A stretch of DNA of 64,000 nt from Bacillota bacterium. Its GTDB lineage: Bacteria > Bacillota > Negativicutes > Sporomusales > UBA7701. How positions within the stretch are numbered: the first letter of the stretch is position 1; every line of letters starts with the position of its first letter. Positions 58,516-64,000 of the stretch are shown here, piece by piece. The stretch is taken from positions 69,839-133,838 of the forward strand of contig JAEZJM010000010.1 in assembly GCA_023415775.1 (NCBI GenBank), given 5' to 3'. The position numbers and the translations under genes are program-made. The notes beneath the pieces were generated by a model, which saw nothing but the letters and a program-made list of their open reading frames with translations, made no database searches and was not told the DNA's origin.

Positions 58516-60801
58516 TCAATTATTCCCGGCCAGAAAACTGACCGCCTCCAGTTCGGGCAGCGGTTTGCTAAAGATAAATCCCTGGATGCGGTCGCAGCCG
58601 TGATCCCTGAGATAAGCCAGCTGCTGCTCGGTTTCCACCCCTTCGGCGACAACCGCGATATTGAGCGCGTGAGCCATATGGATAATGGAACCGATAATTT
58701 TTGCCGCGTAAATATCGGTTGTTATCATATCGACAAATGACTTGTCAATTTTCAGTGTCTCTACCGGCAAACTGCGCAAATAAGTCAGCGAAGAATAGGC
58801 AGTGCCGAAATCGTCAAGCGACAGACGCACCCCCAGGGCCTTCAGTTCGGCCAGCTTGCTTGTGGCATCCTCGAACGACGTCACGAGAATGCTCTCGGTG
58901 ATTTCCAGCTCAAGCTGGGACGGCTCGATACCGGTTTCCTCGATGACACTGCGGACGATGGCGCAGAAATTGTCGACAGCCAACTGTTTTGACGATATAT
59001 TCACGGCGATCCTTATTCCGTCCCAACCCTGGTCGGTTAATCGGCGAATAAACCGGCAGGCCTCGCGCAGCACCCACTGCCCGATGCTGTGGATGAGACC
59101 GCTTTTTTCGGCCAGCGGGATAAACTGCCGCGGCGGAATAGCCCCCAATTCGGGGCTGTTCCAGCGGAGCAGCGCTTCGAAGCCGATAATGGCGCCGGTG
59201 GCAAGAAATTGCGGCTGGTAGCAAAGGGAAAGCTCCTCCCGCTCCAGCGCGCTGCGCAAACCGCCGGTCAGCCGCATCTCCTCGTAAGCCGCGGACTGCA
59301 TCTCCTGCGTGTATACCTGCCAACAATTCTTGCCCTCTTTTTTGGCCGCATACATGGCATTATCGGCATTTTTAATAATTTCTTCGGCAGTGTCGCCATC
59401 GGCGGGATATGTGGAAATACCGATACTGGCCGTCATATGGAAAAAAGTCCCGTATATTTCATGAGTCTGGCCGAGCACCGCTATTATCCTTTCGGCAATA
59501 ACGCCAATCTGCTGGCGGTAGCTTTCGCCAGGCAGTATTACAATGAACTCGTCGCCGCCGATCCGGGATACAAACGCCGCCTCGCCCACGCTGGCCACGA
59601 TGCTGCGGCTTGCGGCGACAATAATCGCGTCGCCGCAAGTATGCCCAAACGTATCGTTTACCATCTTTAGATCATCCAAATCTATAAACAGCAGCACTCC
59701 CGCCGCGCCGCCGCCGCGGGCCCGCTCAAGCTCTTTATCCAGCCACTCGTGCAGCTGCCGCCGATTCGGCAGTCCGGTCAGCGAATCGAAAAAGGCCATC
59801 TGCCGGATGACCTCCTCCTGTTTCCTCAGCGCCTCCTCCGCCCGTACCCGCTCCGTAATATCCTGATTCGCGCCATAACTCCTCACCAGCTTGCCGGCCT
59901 CATCCTTGACATAATTCGCCCGCACCATAATGGTGCGCACCTCGCCGTCCCGGCGGATGATGCGGTGTTCCACCTCGCCGAGGTAAACGCGCTCGTGGGA
60001 CGCAAGGGCCCTTTGCCGCACCTCGGCAATCTTCCAGCGGTCCTCCGGATGCACGAACTCCCTCACATAGACCTCCAGTGGCATAAACCGGCCTTCCCGC
60101 GCCACATCCGTTCCGAAGATCGCATAGAACTCATCGTTATATTCAAATACATTCGTCTCGGCGTTCAGTTCCCACGGACCCAGGTTGGCCAATTTCGCCG
60201 CCACCGACAACTTCGTCTTGCTGGCGATCAGGGCTTCCTCCCTTTGTCGGGCCTCTTCCTCCGCCCGCACCCGCTCCGTGATGTCCTGGTTCGCGCCAAA
60301 AGCCCGCACCAGCCTGCCGTTTTCATCTTTAACAAAATTTATCCGCACCACAATGGTGCGCACCTCGCCGTCCCGGCGGATGATGCGGTGTTCCACCTGG
60401 CCGAGGCAAACACACTCCTGCGCGGCGAGGGCTTTATTCATCTCCTCGGTAATCTTCCCGCGATCGTCCGGATGCACAAACTCCCTGTTATAGACTTCCC
60501 GCGGCATAAACCGGCCTTCCCGCGCCACATCCGTGCCGTAGATGGCATAGAAATCATCGTCAAATTCGAATACATTCGTATCGGTGTTCAGTTCCCACGG
60601 CCCCAAGTTGGCCAATTTCGCCGCCAACGCCAGCTTCGTCTTGCTGAAAATCAGGGCTTCCTCCTGCCGGCGAATCGCCTCCGGCGTCTGGGCGCCATCG
60701 GCTGCCGTTGCCTCTACCTGACCGAAAAGTTTCCCCGGCGAGCCGTCGCCGGCGATCATTCGCCCCAAAACGGACAAAACACTGTTAATCTTGCTCATCA
60801 T
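58516..60801 (-). CDS. PAS-PAS-GGDEF-EAL cyclic-di-GMP signalling protein
   Basis: A 761-residue cytoplasmic sensor: two PAS/PAC domains of about 135 residues each that are near-duplicates (ALIFSKTKLALAAKLANLGPWEL and ALIASKTKLSVAAKLANLGPWEL; both end GANQDITERVRAEE), a GGDEF domain with intact RIGGDEF, and an EAL domain with GFEALLRW plus the NISSKQL, ITESIL and LDDFGTAYSS motifs. Both synthesis and breakdown of c-di-GMP are possible. The start at 60801 (ATG ATG) follows GGAG by nine bases; the longer frame is less supported. Confidence 0.93.
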   Translation of the reverse strand: MMSKINSVLSVLGRMIAGDGSPGKLFGQVEATAADGAQTPEAIRRQEEALIFSKTKLALAAKLANLGPWELNTDTNVFEFDDDFYAIYGTDVAREGRFMPREVYNREFVHPDDRGKITEEMNKALAAQECVCLGQVEHRIIRRDGEVRTIVVRINFVKDENGRLVRAFGANQDITERVRAEEEARQREEALIASKTKLSVAAKLANLGPWELNAETNVFEYNDEFYAIFGTDVAREGRFMPLEVYVREFVHPEDRWKIAEVRQRALASHERVYLGEVEHRIIRRDGEVRTIMVRANYVKDEAGKLVRSYGANQDITERVRAEEALRKQEEVIRQMAFFDSLTGLPNRRQLHEWLDKELERARGGGAAGVLLFIDLDDLKMVNDTFGHTCGDAIIVAASRSIVASVGEAAFVSRIGGDEFIVILPGESYRQQIGVIAERIIAVLGQTHEIYGTFFHMTASIGISTYPADGDTAEEIIKNADNAMYAAKKEGKNCWQVYTQEMQSAAYEEMRLTGGLRSALEREELSLCYQPQFLATGAIIGFEALLRWNSPELGAIPPRQFIPLAEKSGLIHSIGQWVLREACRFIRRLTDQGWDGIRIAVNISSKQLAVDNFCAIVRSVIEETGIEPSQLELEITESILVTSFEDATSKLAELKALGVRLSLDDFGTAYSSLTYLRSLPVETLKIDKSFVDMITTDIYAAKIIGSIIHMAHALNIAVVAEGVETEQQLAYLRDHGCDRIQGFIFSKPLPELEAVSFLAGNN

Positions 60802-60960
60802 CCAATCACGCTCCACTATCGGCAAACACTGTAACGAGCTGGACAAACACCGTCAAATGCGGCCAACCTGTATCCTTTTCCTGTAAAGCCGCTTATTCGA
60901 TATAATTTGACAATATTCTCAATATTCCTTGTTTCCATGCCGTCCGGCCCGGCAGCGCAA

Positions 60961-61005
60961 AAATGGGAGCATTAATTGGCCGGTCAGCCAATTAATGCTC
61001 CCATC
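60961..61005 (-). terminator. 17-bp perfect terminator of the S41 protease gene
   Basis: The stem 60964-60980 pairs exactly with 60989-61005; on the minus strand TTTTGCG follows. It lies 14 bases after the protease stop. Confidence 0.93.
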
Positions 61006-61018
61006 CGCAGTTTTTCTC

Positions 61019-62257
61019 TTATTGCAGCTTCTCCTTCAGCACCTCGATAGCCTTCGCCAGCTGCGCGTCGCTGCCCGTCTCCCGCGCGTCGGGCGGCTGC
61101 ACCGCCAGGACGTCGGGCTCGATGCCCACGCCGTTCAGCACCCGGTCCTTGGGGGTATGGTAACGGGCGACCGTCAGCTTCACCGCCGTGCCGTCGCCGA
61201 GGGGGATGAGGCTCTGCACCGACCCCTTGCCGAACGAACGCGTGCCGACGATCGTACCCGCGCCGGTGTCCTGCACCGCCCCGGCCACGATCTCCGACGC
61301 GCTGGCGCTGCCGCCGTTGATCAGCACCACCAGCGGATACCTTGGCCCTCCCGGCTGCGCATAACTCGTCCGGCGGCTGCCGTCCTTGGCCACCACCGAC
61401 ACCACCGGGCCCTTGGGGATGAATTGCCCGGCCACCTTCACGCTCTCCTCCAGCAGGCCGCCAGGGTTGTTGCGCAGGTCGAGAATGACGGCCTTCATGC
61501 CCTGGCCTTCCAGCTCGCGCAGCTTGGCGGCGAAATTGTCACCCGTCGTCTCGTTAAAGAAGCTCAGGCGGAGATAGCCGATATCGCCTTCCAGCATCTT
61601 GCCGGACACCGTCTTGATCTCGATAGTGTCGCGGGTGAGTGTGTAATCGGTTGGCTCCTGGCCGGCGCGGCCGATAGTCAGGATGACCTCGGTGCCCTCC
61701 TTGCCGCGGATCTTGCTCACCGCCTCGTCCAGCGCCATATCCTTCGTGGGCTGGCCGTTGATATCGATAATCCAGTCGCCGCTGTCTATCCCGGCCCGGT
61801 CGGCGGGCGTCCCCTCGATGGGGGCGATGACCGTGATCCGCTTATCCTTGATGCCGAGCACCAGGCCCACGCCGCCGAAAATCCCCTTCGTATCGATAAG
61901 GAACTCCTTGAGCGTGCGGGCGTCCATATATTCGCTGTAAGGGTCGCCGACCGCGCCGACCGCGCCCTTCACGGCGCCGCCGAGCAGATCGAGATTGGCT
62001 GCGCCGTCCACATAGGCGGCGTTGATCACCTTTCTCACCCTGAGCAGCTTGAGGGTGGCGGCAAGTTCGTCGGCGGTCATTTCCGCCAGGTATCCGTAGA
62101 TTTCGCCGATGACGGCGGCGTCCGCCTCCGTTTTGACGCTCTTGTCCTGCGGGTCGGCGCCCTGGGGCGCGGCCAGGGCGGGGGCGCCGGTCAGAAGAAG
62201 GGCGGCTATCAGTCCGGCAATAATGCCTCTGGCGTAGCGGCTGATAATATTGGGCAT
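61019..62257 (-). CDS. S41-family C-terminal processing protease
   Basis: A 412-residue exported protease: signal peptide (about 1-30, PALAAPQ), a PDZ domain (GVGLVLGIKDKRITVIAPIEGTPADRAGIDSGDWIIDINGQ) and the S41 domain with the catalytic Ser in NGGSASASEI and Lys in SFGKGSVQ. It trims proteins by their C-termini outside the membrane. GGAGGAAAGATT precedes the ATG. The N-terminal insert (30-100) is of the CtpA type seen in Firmicutes. Confidence 0.95.
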   Translation of the reverse strand: MPNIISRYARGIIAGLIAALLLTGAPALAAPQGADPQDKSVKTEADAAVIGEIYGYLAEMTADELAATLKLLRVRKVINAAYVDGAANLDLLGGAVKGAVGAVGDPYSEYMDARTLKEFLIDTKGIFGGVGLVLGIKDKRITVIAPIEGTPADRAGIDSGDWIIDINGQPTKDMALDEAVSKIRGKEGTEVILTIGRAGQEPTDYTLTRDTIEIKTVSGKMLEGDIGYLRLSFFNETTGDNFAAKLRELEGQGMKAVILDLRNNPGGLLEESVKVAGQFIPKGPVVSVVAKDGSRRTSYAQPGGPRYPLVVLINGGSASASEIVAGAVQDTGAGTIVGTRSFGKGSVQSLIPLGDGTAVKLTVARYHTPKDRVLNGVGIEPDVLAVQPPDARETGSDAQLAKAIEVLKEKLQ

Positions 62258-62404
62258 AATCTTTCCTCCGTTGTCAGGTTTGCCTAACGGGAAAATTCGA
62301 CCCGCGGCGCCCCGGTTCCTTCCTGCGGACGGCGAACGCCTCCGCAGTGGGATTGAGAGCGGCGGCGAGATGGGATAAAATATCTACAGAGAGGGGATGA
62401 ACGG

Positions 62405-62761
62405 ATGAAAAACTCGCCGACGATAACCGTCAAAGTCTTCCGCTTCGACCCGGCCGCCGACCGGGCCGGTCGCCTGGAGGAATTCGCCGTCGCCAGCGCC
62501 GCGCCGCTGTCGGTCATGGCGCTGCTCACCAAAGTGCGCGAACTCGACGCCACATTCTGCTGCCGCACGTCGACCTGCTTCAAAGGGCGCTGCGGCTCGT
62601 GCCTGGTAAGGGTCAACGGCCGGGACGCCTTCGGCTGCACCACCCTGGTGCAGCCGGGCGAAACGGTCGTAGTCGAGCCGCACTCGCGCTACGCCGTCGT
62701 CCGCGACGTCGTCGTCGACTTCGCCCGCCCGCTGGCGGCGGAAGGGGAGAGTGGGCAATGA
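62405..62761 (+). CDS. Truncated SdhB-like [2Fe-2S] protein
   Basis: A 118-residue protein equivalent to only the N-terminal domain of succinate dehydrogenase/fumarate reductase iron-sulfur subunits (TITVKVFRFDPAADRAGR..., ligands Cys58-X4-Cys63-X2-Cys66-X11-Cys78). The C-terminal [4Fe-4S]/[3Fe-4S] domain is absent and no decayed copy follows: the stop codon overlaps the next ATG. GAGGGGATGAACGG precedes the start. It would hand electrons from one [2Fe-2S] cluster to or from the flavoprotein downstream. Confidence 0.85.
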   Translation: MKNSPTITVKVFRFDPAADRAGRLEEFAVASAAPLSVMALLTKVRELDATFCCRTSTCFKGRCGSCLVRVNGRDAFGCTTLVQPGETVVVEPHSRYAVVRDVVVDFARPLAAEGESGQ

Positions 62762-64000
62762 AAATCACCGCCAGACATAATACCGACGTGCTCGTCATCG
62801 GGGCCGGGGCTTCCGGCCTGCGGGCCGCTCTGGCCGCAGCCGGGGCGGGGGCCGGCGTCATCCTGACCAACAAAGGGCCGCTGGCCAGGTCGGGGATAAC
62901 GCTCACCGCCGCCGGCGGCATGCAGGCCCCCCTGCATCCCGACGACAGCGCCGCCATTTTCCGCGACGACATCATTGCCTGCGGCTGCGGGCTGGCTGAC
63001 GGCGACCTCGTGCGGGCGCTCGCGGAGGACGCCGCCGACAGTGTCCTTGAAACCGAGCGGTATGGCGTAAACTTCGTGCGCGACGCCGCCGGGGGCTACG
63101 CGCTGAGCCAGTTTCCCGGCCAGTCCCGGCCGCGCAACCTGTTCGTGCGCGGCGGCGGCATCGGCCTCGCAGCCGCCCTCGCCAAAGCCTGCCGCGACCA
63201 CGCCGCCATCCGGGTCATGGACGACTTCTTCGTCACCGGCCTCGTCCGGGACACCGGCGGCGCCGTCGCCGGGGCGGTCGGGCTCGACCTCAGGAGCGGC
63301 GAGCTCACCCTGCTCGCCGCCAAGGCGGTCGTCATGGCCACCGGCGGCTGCCAGTGGCTGTGGGCGATCAACGACTGCCCCGCGGGCGCCACCGGCGACG
63401 GCATCGTCCACGCCTACCGCGTCGGCGCCGAACTCGTCGACATGGAAATGATCCTCTTCTACCCGTCGGTGCTCGTGTGGCCGCCGTCCCTCAAGGGAGC
63501 GTTCGTCCACTACGAATTCCTCGCTCCTGACGTCCTCGACGGCAACATCTACGACAACGCCGGCCAACCCGTCCTGCCCAGGCCCCTGCCTGTCCGCGAC
63601 GAAGCCATGCGTCTCCTTGCCAGGGCCATCAGGGACGGCCGGGGCGGACCGCACGGCGGCCTGCTGTGGTATGTCGGCGACTCGCCCCAAGGCGCGGCCG
63701 CCGTCGCCGCCAAGCTCGACACCCTCCAGTACGACTACATCCGCGCCCACGGCGTCAACCCGGTCACCGACCGCATCGAAGTCGCCCCCGGCGCCCACTA
63801 CCTCATGGGCGGCATCCACATCGACCCCGACTGCCGCACCTCGGTCAGCGGTCTGTTTGCCGCCCCCGAATGCGCCGGCAACTTCGACGGCGCCAACCGC
63901 CTCGCCGGCAACGGCCTCACCGCCACCCAGGTCTTCGGGGCGCGGGCCGGCCTGGCGGCGCGGCGCTGGGCGGCGGAAAACGGCGGCGGCGGGCCTGACC
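62758..64000 (+). CDS. Fumarate reductase/succinate dehydrogenase-type flavoprotein (partial)
   Basis: The frame from ATG 62758 is open to the window end (414 codons so far). It starts with the FAD motif DVLVIGAGASGLRAALAAA and GPLARSGITLTAAGGM, has the active-site-like FPGQSRPRNLF and the AHYLMGGIHID motif (His for substrate), and GLFAAPECAGNFDGANRLAGNGL near the end, the FAD-isoalloxazine contact. It overlaps the small iron-sulfur gene (ATGA), so they form a two-subunit enzyme. The substrate may be fumarate or another enoate; aspartate oxidase is less likely given the partner. Confidence 0.88.
   Translation, partial: MKITARHNTDVLVIGAGASGLRAALAAAGAGAGVILTNKGPLARSGITLTAAGGMQAPLHPDDSAAIFRDDIIACGCGLADGDLVRALAEDAADSVLETERYGVNFVRDAAGGYALSQFPGQSRPRNLFVRGGGIGLAAALAKACRDHAAIRVMDDFFVTGLVRDTGGAVAGAVGLDLRSGELTLLAAKAVVMATGGCQWLWAINDCPAGATGDGIVHAYRVGAELVDMEMILFYPSVLVWPPSLKGAFVHYEFLAPDVLDGNIYDNAGQPVLPRPLPVRDEAMRLLARAIRDGRGGPHGGLLWYVGDSPQGAAAVAAKLDTLQYDYIRAHGVNPVTDRIEVAPGAHYLMGGIHIDPDCRTSVSGLFAAPECAGNFDGANRLAGNGLTATQVFGARAGLAARRWAAENGGGGPD

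Overview
The window is 64 kb of GC-rich bacterial DNA, densely packed with genes. The mix of genes suggests an anaerobic, amino-acid and glycerol-using member of the diderm Firmicutes (Negativicutes, most like Sporomusaceae). Firmicute traits are a GlpP-type antiterminator for a glpFK-glpABC operon, asd, aspartate kinase and dapA in a Bacillus-like order, and strong AGGAGG ribosome sites. Signs of an outer membrane are an AsmA-like envelope protein and a small exported beta-rich protein. Anaerobic traits are GlpABC, HydE, a CXXX-repeat peptide radical SAM system and several Fe-S oxidoreductases. The taxonomic call is inference from gene content only. No rRNA, tRNA, CRISPR array, transposase or integrase was recognised.

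Layout. 1-627: end of a type II NADH dehydrogenase. 628-8133: glycerol module (leader terminator, glpF, glpK, glpABC, glpP). 8146-19016: a sigma-54 activator facing a near-perfect -24/-12 promoter, then a collinear run of asd, aspartate kinase, dapA, Asp/Glu-type racemase, Na+/solute symporter and a five-subunit amino-acid or opine dehydrogenase, closed by a strong terminator. 19152-20349: hydroxypyruvate isomerase and a cupin. 20585-22521: DEAD-box helicase and zinc-ribbon protein. 22897-23361: two small proteins, one looking like a catalytically dead nucleotidyltransferase. 23583-28100: GntR regulator, TRAP transporter and SDR dehydrogenase. 28433-30200: LeuCD-type hydro-lyase. 30366-37999: small housekeeping, hypothetical and envelope genes. 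38249-39335: a CoA-transferase remnant and HMG-CoA-lyase-like enzyme. 39460-44255: tandem P-loop ATPase, HydE, CysK and an MFS transporter. 44348-46843: a Cys/His-rich secreted protein divergent from an ankyrin-DsbA fusion, then a beta-barrel candidate. 47084-50678: L,D-transpeptidase, peptidase C26, and a MarR regulator with its MFS transporter. 50867-55138: small enzymes and UV endonuclease. 55271-58196: a complete CXXX-repeat radical SAM peptide (RiPP) operon whose precursor carries a Tat-like leader. 58516-60801: PAS-PAS-GGDEF-EAL protein. 61019-62257: S41 protease. 62405 to the end: a fumarate-reductase-like flavoprotein with a truncated iron-sulfur partner.

Three things stand out. First, nine copies of a structured intergenic repeat of about 110-180 bp are scattered through the window. 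Their stems change sequence from copy to copy but stay paired, and some copies are flanked by duplicated gene ends or terminator hairpins. Second, the sigma-54 operon joins the aspartate-semialdehyde branch to import, racemisation and oxidation genes, which hints at an undescribed catabolic route. Third, the CXXX-repeat operon encodes a peptide with 16 cysteines in exact four-residue period behind a twin-arginine leader.
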